Shown here: positions 1 through 11,899 of the stretch, one piece after another | How positions within the stretch are numbered: the stretch's first letter is position 1 | Layout: each line of letters opens with the position of its first letter | Origin: Burhinus oedicnemus | Lineage: Eukaryota; Chordata; Aves; Charadriiformes; Burhinidae | Assembly (NCBI GenBank): GCA_008921705.1 | Contig: VFFE01007085.1 | Span: forward strand, 634,299 to 698,298 | DNA: 64,000 nt | Reading direction: 5' to 3' | Program-made: the position numbers and the translations under genes | Notes under the pieces: generated by a model | Databases searched by the model: none | Seen by the model: the letters and a program-made list of their open reading frames with translations, nothing else | Told to the model about the DNA's origin: nothing

Positions 1-2709
1 TTTGATCCCTCAGCTTTTATACTGAGCATGAGGCAGATGGGATGGAATACCCTGTGGGTCAGTTTTGGGTCACCTGTCCTGTCCGCTCCTCCCCGCAGGT
101 GTGACCCCTCTACGCTTTTCCGCTTCCGACCCTCCAACGGGGCAAGTAACAAAGTTGGCTGCCCTTGGGTGTTACAGCAATAAGTATAAGCAGGAGCCTC
201 TCTGCACACCATTCCTTGGCATCAGCTATAAACATGGGTCTTATCTGAGAGCGAACAGTTTTCTGCACAACATGCTGTTAATTTCAGCAGTTAGAAGAGG
301 CCTAGCTAAAAAGAAAAGTTGCTGAACAAAATTGGTCCTGTTTTACCTCAAACCAGGACAATGTATTATATAGATATGAAGATTTTTAGTAGTCAGCAAA
401 TTCCAGTTAAGTTTAGGTTTCTTTCTTCTCTGTCACTTTGCCAGGTTTATTCGGGGATTAAAGCTGAGACTTGTACACCCCTGGCATGGAAGGTTCATGC
501 GTAAGTAATTGGGGCAAGGAGAACTGCAGATTCCGCTCTGGCAAACTCAGCCATGTGCACTCCTGGCCCGGGAAAACCAAGGAAAGCACACACAGAAGGT
601 CTGCATCTGAGAAGGCCCACTCGCACTGCAGATGTAGAAACTGAGTACACCCAGCTGGTACAGAGGTGGTTAGCATCCAGAACTTGCAACATACCAGTTC
701 CTGTTCACAGGGGGATTAGGTATGGTTGCACCTGAAAAGGTGAGAAGTTAGAGAATGGTGTGTTCCTATCAAATTACATTATGGGTTGCAGCTCCCAAAC
801 TTGGCTGATTAGGCTTCTGAAGTCCAGGTAGCCAAGTTTTGTGCTGCTTATACATATAATATACATAACATCCAGAAGCTCATCTTCTTCTGTCTTCATT
901 TTAGTACTTGCATTTTCAACGGTAAGGTCAGCAAGCCAATCATCAGTGAAGGTGAAGTCTTCGTCAGTTCCCTTCTAGAAAGACAAAATTCAACTTTAGC
1001 TTGTGTCTGTGTGTGTGTTTGTAGAGATGAACCAGCCACCACTATTGTGACAATAAAGACATACTTTGCTGCAATCTGGGGTGGTTGAGGGCAGAGATTT
1101 ATTCAGAGCTAGAGAACAGTGCTGTGGGCCAAAAGCCCAACGTGAAGTGGAGGGTGCATAGCATTCCTCACCTAAACAGTTTTTGTCAAAGCCTCTTTCC
1201 ACACAGAACTGGCCTGACACGTCAGAGCTGAACAGTAGCAATGTACCAGATATCGGTACACAAGTGTTAAAAACCTGAACGATACAATGCCAAATGTGCA
1301 ACATGTGCAGGTGAAACCTGCTGAGCCCACACTCGTGGAGGCCTGACAGCAAGCATCAGTACCCTTGGAAAGAGGGAGATGCTTTACACATTGTAGGGTC
1401 AGAAATAGCAACTTCTGTCCTCTCCTTTATCAAGTAAAACCTCAAAAACTGTTGGGGAAATTTCTTCAATATTATTAAGTGTAGATTGAGGGTGTTTAGC
1501 GGTTTGGGGAGTCTACCCAGTCCATACACTAGATATATTTGTAAAGTACTGCCTAGGTATCTGAAAAGGCAGGGGGCACCTCAGGTTTTCACAGCAGTAC
1601 AACTCCCTCTTCAAGTTACTTTGTGTTATGATTACGCATACTGTTTACATGGCTGTTAGCAAAAGCAAATTAAAGTTATAACAGACCCACCTTCATCAAC
1701 ATCTGACCACCTCCAGACAACCGGTGGCGTGAGCCATACATGCTTGTTGATCTGTAATTCCTTGACTCTCAGCAGCTGCTTGCCCTCCTCCCACCCTTTC
1801 CTCTCAGGGCAATTTCTACTTGAAAAGCATCATATGTCTGGGACAGACTTTTGCCATCCCTGCTGCTGAGCCCTCTCTTGGCACCAGAGACTCATTGAAT
1901 CATGTTGACCCTGCTGCCAGCCGTATGGCAGCCTGCTTCTCCATGTAGACCCCTCTAACCATATGGCCAAGAACTCACATACTTTGCCAGTTTTCCCTTA
2001 GTTCTTGTTTAGCCAGCTACAAAGCAAAAACAATCCAAAAATCATTTGTCACTTTGATTCCTGGAGCATGTAAGAGTTGAAATGTCCATCGAAATGTGTC
2101 GCTAATAGAAAAGCAAGAAGGTAGCTGGGAGAAGTTTGTGTACTTTGTATAAATAATAGTTAACATTTATAAACAAGGTTTAACTCAATTCTGTGACCAG
2201 GTTTGGGGTAGCAATTCTGAGGTATATGAGAAAAGAAGGGTAGAAGCATGAAGCAATATACTAAAATAAGTTTCTGTACCAAACAATGCGATGGCAGTAA
2301 ATGCTGCATCTCTCTTTCCAAAATATCATAAGGGATGTTCATGAGATCAAAACCAGAGAAACCAGTTCTTCAGTAACTAGTAAATTAATTGGAGCAGTTA
2401 CCAAAACTAGAATTATAAAATGCTGTGATTAATGTAACATAACAGGGGCAAATAAATGCCGCCTTTGCAAAGAAAATGTCTACCCGTGAGAGTCTCAGCA
2501 CAACAGCAGATTCCTAGGGATGGGACTGACAAAAAACAAGCATTACGTTTTGTATGAAAAATTGATGTTTGGGCAAGTTGGATCCTTTCAACTTTTTGTT
2601 GAAATGCCAGAAGCTCCTGGTAGGCAGGACATCCAAGCACACATCAGTGGACTTCAGCACTCCGCGAAGAGCCCCAACTCTACAGCACTGAAAATCTTCC
2701 TCCCTCGTT

Positions 2710-2728
2710 CACACACACATACACACAC
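2710..2728. repeat. Short (CA)n microsatellite
   Basis: A run of CA dinucleotides interrupted by a single T. It is short and probably stable. No gene context is visible. Confidence 0.8.
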
Positions 2729-5329
2729 TTATTTTTGTCACAATTTCATGTGATCTTAACACGCATAAAAAGGTTGACACTGAATGCCTCTCTAGAAAGG
2801 CGGAACATATAAAATAAATGTTGAATTCCAAAATAAAAATGTTTTGTTAAAAAATTCCAAACGATTTTTAACAGAAAAGCATGCAGTCCTCAGATCCAAA
2901 GTGCTTTTCTTAAGGCCTGTCACAAAAGTTTTATTATTGTAGCTGTGACAAATAATGTTATCTATTTTGGATTAAATAGAGCTTCTAGGGATTGCTGGAA
3001 TCAAAAGTGACTCTCAGCACGCAGGAAAAACATTTTTTTCACCATCTGAACTGTAATGAAAATCTCTGCTCATAATGTAACATCAGTAACAGAAATCAAA
3101 CAATGCTAAGATAGACAAGAAGATGGAGAAGAATATGGTTATGTAAACTGAGACTATGCCAAATGATGGCAGTCACATCTAAGAACAACACAGCAAAACA
3201 AAACAAAGCCTGAGTGGAAGTTTTGTGGCAATGGGCTAAAACCGTGGGGATTATGCAGAAACGCATCATGAGAGCGTGAGATAGTTCATGCTAGGAAGGA
3301 GGCAAGTACAAGGGACTAAGAGACAGAGATAAAATATTCAAAATTTAAATAGAGAGAGAATGTAAATTGGGAGTTTCCTTTTATGGGTCTTATAATATGA
3401 GAGAAAGGGGATGGCCTGTGCAATTGGAAAACGTGGTCTAAAGGAAATGCTCTTTATGCAACGTGTAATTATCTGTTAGGACCGATTGCAAGATAATTAA
3501 GGCAAAGGGCTTAGCAGGATTTGAAAAATTATTAGACTTTTGTACAGATAATAAGAACATTGATAGTTAATTGGGCAGGGTAAGAAATGTACAGGATATA
3601 CCTATGCTGTGTTATAGTGTAAGAGAGCTGCCAGTTAGCAGAAGTTGGGTCGATATTTCCCCCATGGCTAGATTTTTCTGCACTTGCTCATTCTGGGTTT
3701 TCTTTCACCTTCTTTGTGAAACATTTGCTGTCAGACAGAGGATGACAAACCAGTCTGTGGATCAGTGCTGCGTTCTCAAATGGTAATTCCTGTGCCACAA
3801 AGACAGTAAGGTTAGAGAATTGTACTTGATTGATTCTAAGACCTGGAACTGGATCAGGGAGAGATGAAAACCTGTACAAAACCAGTATTTTGCTCTGCCC
3901 AGGTGTGTCTCTTCTGCCAATGCTCAGAGTTGTTGAGGCCTTTGTGATCTTGGAAGCTCTTGCCTTCTACTGAGCTTGGACAAAAATGGCTGATGCCTTC
4001 CAAAAAAATGTGTGGTAGGATCAGCATGGGCTGCTTTTCCTAAGAACTTTTTTCAAAGATGACAACCGGAGACTGAGTCGGATGAGCTCTAGGAGAGGGC
4101 ACGGCTAGGACTGATGGACATACTCTCTGGCAGCAGAGGTGACAATGGCTCAGAGGACACCAGCAGTTCACCAAGTGTCTTGTGGGATCTCAGCCTGCAC
4201 CAGCTGCACCTGCAGAGGCACATCACAGCACTCCCTGGAGTCTAGGTTCCCTGGTTTCCCTTCCAGCCCAAAAATCTTGGTGTCTTGTTTGCAAAAGTAG
4301 GGAAGAAGAAGACATATTTTCCTGCACCTCACATCACAGCGGAGCTGGGGTCTGGATGTAGCACTTACCTGGAACTGGGGGTTGAGAAGGAATTGTTATC
4401 TGATAACAAAGACATAGTCTCAGAGATGAACCAGATAATTAAAATCATTAAAATCATTAAATTAATATCATCATCATAGAAAGATGAATTTCTCAACTTC
4501 TGTAGTACACATTCCTTTTAGCTTTGCAGGGAAACATAACTGTAGAGAAGGCTCTTTTTATTCATTGATCTCAGCTGTACAGCATTTAAAACAATTTTGC
4601 TATCCCAAAAATGTTGCTATTATCACAGTACTGACCAACTGACCTGCTCTCCAGCAGCATGGGTGGGTTGGGAATAATAGTGGGATGCTGATCTGTTGAG
4701 GGTGACAGAAAAGTTTAAGTCTTTGAAAAAAGGCTGGAATATTTTAGCAAGTGCAAGAAAATTTTTTAAAAAGTAAAATTACTATCCTTGCTAAACCTGC
4801 TTACATCCAGCATTGTCAAGCGGATTACAATAAATATATAAGAAGACTCTATGCCTTTTGTGGGTCATTTCATGTGTCTTCTTGAAGGATGGGATATGGT
4901 TAGAGATAGTTCTCTACCAGCTGTTTTACCAGCAGTCAGGCCTCCCATGATTTTAGGATTTTCTTAGAAGATTATATAGGGTGCAAAAAATTCAGTCTGT
5001 AGTTTCTGAGAAGCTCTGTTTTCTCAATATTTCATATTTCTTCTGTGGTCAGGCCTAGAGGCAGTAACAGAGAGCACTGTCTTCTGCAATCCTCTGAAGA
5101 AGAGATTTTCTAGTCCAAAGTTCTTATGTTAACTTTTTAATAAAATCTTTTATCTTAAAAATTACACTGTAAAAGTAATATTGACAGCATATGTTTGACC
5201 TTAAAATAACTTAAATTCTTACAATACCTTTAAAAAGTGTATTTTCATGGCTTATATATAATAAACAAATAATCTATGTTGATCCCAAATGTCAATGTAA
5301 TACCATTCTCAGTTGTCACAATAATTGGT

Positions 5330-5360
5330 TACAATATTATAATATTGTATATTATAATAT
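5330..5360. repeat. Perfect 20-bp AT palindrome plus overlapping 12-bp palindrome
   Basis: Positions 5330-5349 read identically on both strands (TACAATATTATAATATTGTA). They overlap by one base a second perfect palindrome at 5349-5360 (ATATTATAATAT). Such AT-rich inverted repeats can extrude cruciforms or simply reflect TA slippage. No gene or mobile-element boundary is visible at the site. Confidence 0.75.
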
Positions 5361-8300
5361 CATATAACCTTTACAGCTTAAAATGTGTGGATACACAGAC
5401 AAGATACACATGGTTTAACTAGACTAACATAATATGACTTAGTCAAGTTGATTTTTCTTATCGTGAAATCTCACTGATACCTGCATAGCTTATGAAACTG
5501 GTCATACACATAACATAGATGTTTATGTGTAGATTAAGGCTTAACATCTGCAAAGAAAAATATTACGTCTTTAAATGATTGAAAAGTAACTATGATGTTT
5601 CTCTACGTATTTCCACAGTAATATAAAATATTTTAAAAACTCTATTTTTCTTTACCGGGTACATCTAATTAATTAACTTGTTTTTCTGTTACTTTCTTAC
5701 AGAACAATTGAAATTTTGGGAGATGTATGTGTGAAAATTCATGGACATTTTTAGGAATTCATGCTTTTTCAGCTGAAAACCAATATGCCACAATATCAAA
5801 ACCATGTCAGAGATTTATTTTTCTTACTTACATATTTTCAACAATTTTCATAGGGTGTCTGCACAATTTATATGTTGCTGGTAAACAACATGTTTTGCAA
5901 CAGGCAGAGATTTAAATACCAGCTCTGTGCAACAGGATACAGAGATTTTTTATGATTAAATTACAAATGATGTTGTTGTGCAATGTCAGATCCCTTCATT
6001 TTTAGTTAGGAGTAACTGAAATAGGGCCAAATTTAAAGAGATATCTGTTATTAGAGGCGGTGTTTTCTCATAAAACAGCAGCTCAAATACATCTATACAG
6101 GTACTCATTAAATGAGATGTATATATCTACAAACACAATACCTTTTGAGAAGCAGCTTTTTACACGCTGGTATTAAATTACTTCCTACGAGAAGATAAAA
6201 TTTTTTGCGCTTTTTGAAATAATGTTAGCAATGTTATTGGTCAGTTTTAATGCTGGAGAACCCAGTTAATAATTCCGGGTTAGTTCAAGATACCGTCAGT
6301 GAGAGAAAAAGGTAATATGCTCATGTTTATTAAACAGTCACTTGAGGTAATGTGAATAAATCCTCTGACTCAGTTTTGATCTCAATTACACTGCATGAAA
6401 CCAGACTGATTCTGGAATTAGTCCTCAAATAATTCAAGAAAGTTCAGAATCAACATTGCAGCCTTTGGAGTAAAAACTGCCCAAGAGTTGTCCTGTCACT
6501 CAGCTGTAATTTTTCAAGTTGTTCTTCTGAGGTTAAATAAATTCTTTTAAATTTCCTTGAAAATGCTTTTGAAATTAAAGGAATAAAGTTTATATTGTCA
6601 TCAGCACTTTCAATAAGACTCAAGCCATTTGCTTGCTCCTATTGCTCAAGTTGCAATAAACTTAAAGAAATCTCATAGTCTGTGAGGAGTCTGACTGGCC
6701 CCACCGAATAAGATACTGCTCATCGTCAGGAAGGGAATCAGAGTTCTATCTAAAGTTTTTGATTATTTTCTAAAATAGTTTTTTCTTTTAGCTATCTAGA
6801 ATGCTATTTTAACCTTTATCTTTTAAACATACTTTTTCAATTTCTTGTAACATCTCCTTTGTTTAAATACTCCATTCTCCTGGCTTCTCTTTAGTCTTCA
6901 TTACCCAAATGTAGACTGATGATCTTCCACTGAGCCGGGGAACCTAGAAGGAGCAGAAAAGGTCTGGAGGAGAAGGGAGAGGGCACAGCAACTCCGCAGA
7001 GACAGTCGTATGTTAATATTGGGCAAATTTGTCTACGTTTGAACAGTTTCTGAGCCAAAGGTGGAGAGAGATGATAATTTCCCAAGTTCTTTTCATCCCT
7101 CTTCATAAGGGTCTGGCCACATCAATATTAATTATACAAGACTATTTCTGTGTATAATGTTCTCTGTTTTCATAAACATGGTGCTTTCAAGCTATTCCTT
7201 CATCCTACCTTTGATTAAATGACATGCTTTTCAAATCTGGGCACCTTACTTTGCCTCCTACAGAAACAAACACTGAGGAGTCTCTCGGTCCCCGCGAGTC
7301 CACCTGAGTGGCTTTCCTGATGAGAACTGGGCCTTCCTCAGAAACAAAGGTTAATCAGCTGGTCAGGTAAAGTAATTTGCTGCCTTGCTGCAGATTAATC
7401 ATTAATCACGCCCATCCATCGGCACAGCTGGCCCTAGCCCCGCTGTGCAGCACCAGCTGCAGGGCTCTGCCTTGCCCTTGGGCCCTGCAGCGCTGCAGGA
7501 CACGGGCAGCCTGGCAGCTGCGGTCTTGGAAAGGAAAGAGGTAAAGTTCATGTGGAAACTTCCAAGTTCTTCCTCCAGCGATGTCTGCATTTCCATCCGT
7601 GTGCATATACCGTGTTATTTTTTAATTTGACAGAAAGCATGCCCGTTCTCAGGGTGCTGTACAGTTTGCAATGCCCAATGTCTTCATTTTTTTTCAACAT
7701 TTTATGTGGCTCAGCTCTGCTGGTAATTCTGACAAAGGTGATGGTGATAAACACGAGGGTGTTCATGAAAGCACAGTGAGAGGTAATTCAGGATACACTC
7801 TTTTCTAGTAGGTTGAAAGAAGGTAGCTCTCTCCTTATATGAGTCTTTTTTATTACTGTACATATTGTGTAAACATAAACTCTTTCATGTCTGGTTACTT
7901 TGTTCATCATGTAGCTATTCATATACTTACACAATTTCTTAATTAAAAATTGCAAAATCTTTACAGTTTCACCTCCCTGGTCCTGTCTCAAAATTAACCT
8001 GATGAAAGAAAACGCTGTCATGCCAGCGGTGTGCTGTACAGGGACTTGAATAACCGAGGTGGCTCTGTTGCACGCTCCCTGCAAACTTGCTAAAGCAAAG
8101 CAGGTTGAACAAATGCATCCTCATTTGCCTGCAGAATTTTTCCCTTTGCCATGGAAACTGTTTTGCTTGTTGGTTCAAGCACCCAGTGCTGATACTTGGA
8201 ACTCACAGGACAGTTTTATCTTAGAAGTAGCTAATTGTGGAGCAAGAATTCCTTCAGTACAGTCTTTAAATATTTAACACTGAAAGAAAAATTAAAAAAT

Positions 8301-10955
8301 TTCAAAGTTCTGTTCTCCTGAACAGTGTAACACTGAGGAGGAGGAAGCTTCCATTTTCAGGAATTCAGACCCGTCCTTTTGGTTAGTACTTTCCCCTAAA
8401 AAACATTATTTATCCAAAAAAGCACTGCCTGAAAGCAACACACACTACTGGATTTCTCTTTTCTTTCTGGCATTGTACTCACTTTCTGACTGTCTCACAC
8501 CCAGCTGCAAAATAAATCAGTACTACCAGAGCCTGTTTCTGCAAGCAAGCCCCTGGGAAACCTATCAGTTCACATCGCTTTGGTTTTGCTCCTGCTTTGT
8601 TGGGCATTATCTTAGTGCTACAGCTGCCACTGACCAAAGGAACGTTTAATTGCTGCTTCAGTATACGTTGAATGAAGGATGTTTAGTGTACGCATTACCT
8701 TTAAGCACACCTATATCTGATGGTAGCTTTTACCGTCTTTCAGCTGGACTCAAGTCTGTTCTGCCCCAGTGCACAAGGTGGTGTACATTAGTCCATAGAA
8801 CAGAAGCTCCCCTGCGCATTGGACCACCAGATCTGGAAGATCCCTCATGCACAGGTGTTTTGGGAAGGGAGAGGCTTTGATGTGAGGTTGTAGCCTGGGA
8901 GAATTCGACTTCTTCAGCATATATTTGAGATCCTTTTTGTGTCTAGTACAATTGTCCAGCTGATCACAGAAGAGGCTGACCAGTTAATTTGGATAGAAGA
9001 TAAACTGTGCCTAAATTCATGGGATTGGGCCTGTGTGGTGGGAAAGGTGGGAATCAAATGCTGGAGTCAAATCAGACTTCATGAGCCTGTACGATAGACT
9101 TTTGCTAAATAAGTTAACATTTGCTTTATAACACAGGGTTAGTAATATTTCATTTTTGCTCTAAACTGCAAAGAAAAGTCACCTTCAAAGATGCCAGGTA
9201 TATAATGAAGTTTAAATGCACGTACAAAGGGAACCACACTTGTCTTCTTGGGAGAAACATTTACAGAAGAGATGAGGCACACCCCTAGGCACCTCACCTC
9301 TCCTTCTGCGCTCTTTGGGGGGGATTCTTTCTGTAAACTTCATCTTTCATTCTCACCTGTGGCAGAAATAATTTCCCACGCCTGTCTCATTGTGATGTAA
9401 CATTTACTGAAGACAATAAAAAAGTTTTGATTTCAAGTCTGAAGAAGGCATGTCTATGCAAAAGGCTGTTTTTTACTGGCTGTTTTAATATAATATATTA
9501 CATATTCCTACAATGTTTGCCTAACGTATCTTTTGGCCATTTCTTCTATAGCCATACAACTAAAGCTGTCCTTGGCTTATAGAGACACAGGATTAACGAC
9601 CTATGTCCCCTTACAAGTGCTCCTCTTGGACTTGAGCATCTGAATGTCCCTAAGCACACCTAAGCTCTGAATGCGGTATTAAGTGCAAGACAAACGGTGT
9701 GTAAATAAATAAAAAATCCAAGAGAAGCTCCTCAGCTGTTTAACTGCAAAATGAGTTCCTCAAAAGATTGTTCTAGATATCGGTTCTTGTTTTAAGTAAG
9801 TACTATGAAATGCAGAATTACATATTCTCAGTGCATTTATATGTTAGCTGGATCTCTGTCCCTAATTTATCATACTAAAATTAGACTGAGAAATACCATT
9901 TCTGTTTTCATCAACTAGGTTAACTATTACCCGTCATATTTTCATGGCTGATCTTTCCCAAAAATATACATTTATGTTCTGTGCAACTACTCTCTTATGA
10001 AAATATCACCAAGAGACATTAATTGTATGCATTTCTCTCTGACACCCCCAGGGTGCCAGTTCGTTAGGTGCCACCAAGCTGAGCACAGTGCAGGTTCAGT
10101 AATAGAGACCTTCCCTTTAAAGATTGTCAGGTCCCCACAGATTTCAGCTCCAAGAGACTGACCACGCATCCCAGTGCCACACTGGGAATACTTGGCAATC
10201 CCCACCACTGGCCCCTCAGCAGATTTGCTCGCGCTGACACTTTTTACCCTTTTTCAGCTTTAACCTAGCTCATTTTGATGGATGTTGGTCAGGGACTGAC
10301 TATCCAAGTAGTTCAGCAAGCAGGTCTATAGGATAGTAATCTCCAGTAGCCTGGCAGTGACAGCCCTTGAAGGTGGGCTCTTTACCTCTTCCCCCTGCAG
10401 CTATCAGAGAGGGAACGGTGATGTAATCATTGAAGGGTTTGGTTGTCTTTTCCTTTTCTTTTTTAATGTTTTTGCCTCTGAATCTTCTTTAGCACAAGAA
10501 CACCACCTAGTAGTCTTGTCACAACATGTGCTAGGGAACAGACATATAAATTCATATAGAAAAGAATAGGAAAGGAAATATTCAGTCTTAGAATATGGAG
10601 GTTTTATTTTTCCAGGCATTAGTGAGATTATCTGACTATGGAGGAGGACTGTTTTCATGCTTTCCCTGAAATGATTTTCTGTTGCTCATTGAGCTTCTGA
10701 TTCATTCATTCTGTGCAAAACAGAGTGATTACAGAATTTAAAAGCCTGTATCTTTATTACTGTGGGTATACTCTTCCTCTTCTTTTTTGCTGCTAAGACA
10801 AATGGGTAAAAAGAATGGTTAATTTATCTTTTAGTCCAGAACTCAGTATGGACAATTATTAACCACTATTTCATAACTTTTAACAGATGAAGCTTTATCT
10901 TCTGAGATGTGAAAACGTGTGTCTTGACAACAGTGCCTTTCCTCTTTTTCTGTAG

Positions 10956-11020
10956 GCGCTGTCACTGACATCCTGCTGCCTGGAGATCAGAGGGACCCAG
11001 ATTTCTTCCTGCCTGACTAG
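10956..11020 (+). other. Candidate terminal exon, very weak
   Basis: A good polypyrimidine tract and acceptor (CCTCTTTTTCTGTAG, ending at 10955) precede a frame that encodes AVTDILLPGDQRDPDFFLPD and stops with TAG at 11018-11020. The acidic 20-residue tail looks protein-like, but I recognise no family. No AATAAA lies close downstream and no partner exon could be assigned. Acceptor-like sites are common by chance, so this is recorded only as something to check against RNA-seq. Confidence 0.08.
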
Positions 11021-11729
11021 CGCAAGGGCAGACCTACGCAGAGACCGGCAGACACTTCCTTGGGAGAAGCCGGCAGCTCAGGCATAGTGGCAAGAGCAAA
11101 ATGCCTGCTTTCCCCCTCTGTGCTCCATCAGTAGGGAAAAATGAGGGGAGAGTGAAGGAGGTGAGTGGGTAGGTGGTAGCATGTGATGGCACCATTGGCC
11201 TTCTGCACTGGGGATTGACTGGTAAGTCAGCACAGGATGTCAGGGAAGGCGGCTTACTGGCGGCACTGGTCAATAGGTGCAAAATATATTCTCTCTGCAG
11301 GTTTTCTGCATCTGAACAGAGGTTGCAACCAGGTGAAAGGGAGGCGCAGTGCCAACCGCTTTGCAGCAATCTGATGCCAGCCATTTGAGCGAGAACTGCA
11401 TTGCCCTGCACTTCAACTTTGGGTTGTACCGGAGGAGAAGGCAGCAGAACAGACCCCCACGTCACCCGTTCTCCTTTCTGCTTCCCTTCTCTGGCCATTC
11501 CTCCTTTCCTCTTCTGCACCCCAGCTCTCTTATAGCATTCCTGTTTCTCCTTATGTCAGGTGGCCGTTGAGACATTGCATAGCTGATGTTGGCAGTATCT
11601 TTGTCACTGAACTTGCCTAGGAATCCCTGCATCTTTCATTATTTAGTGAAAAGTTTCAATGTCTTATATTAATTTTGAATTGTGTAACAATACTAAATAC
11701 TTCACACTAGCTTGGTACCTTCATCAGGG

Positions 11730-11885
11730 GCTCTCCAAGCATTTTCAGTGGTGATGGCAGAATTTCTATCATTTCTACTCTTCCTAATGCACAGATGGGT
11801 AAACTGAGTCATAAACATGCAATTTGTCCATTCCATGAAGCAATTTGTCCAAGATCACACCTGGGTTCCAGGACCTGGATCACAT
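11730..11885 (-). mobile_element. MIR-like ancient SINE relic
   Basis: On the plus strand the segment reads ACAGATGGGTAAACTGAGTC and, further on, TTGTCCAAGATCACAC. This is the reverse orientation of the conserved region of amniote MIR-type SINEs (a block around 'cctcagtttcc-catctgt' and another around 'gtgaccttgggcaa'). Between the two blocks a 12-bp word, GCAATTTGTCCA, occurs exactly twice (11819-11830 and 11840-11851), so the copy has gained about 21 bp by local duplication. The assignment comes from memory of the consensus, not a search. Outer limits are uncertain. Confidence 0.5.
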
Positions 11886-11899
11886 GTCAAATTGAAGTT

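Larger units (their letters stand above)
1..11700. other. Non-coding AT-rich unique DNA, no gene recognised
   Basis: No open frame here has a recognisable protein family. The longest, 161 codons on the minus strand at 11034-11519, is low-information sequence rich in Ser, Pro and Leu. The stretch holds a short CA tract (2710-2728), a perfect AT palindrome (5330-5349), a moderately GC-rich patch around 7400-7540, and scattered exon-like splice-site pairs. One such pair is 7264-7366 on the plus strand, with a CAG/GTAAAG donor, but it has stops in all three frames, so it could only be non-coding RNA. It reads as intergenic or intronic vertebrate DNA. Confidence 0.6.

Noticed and set aside
7264..7366. 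Exon-like segment with a strong CAG/GTAAAG donor
   Set aside because: All three frames contain stops and nothing links it to other exons. At most it could be a non-coding exon.
11034..11519. 161-codon open frame, minus strand
   Set aside because: Ser/Pro/Leu-rich low-information translation with no motif and overlapping plus-strand frames.
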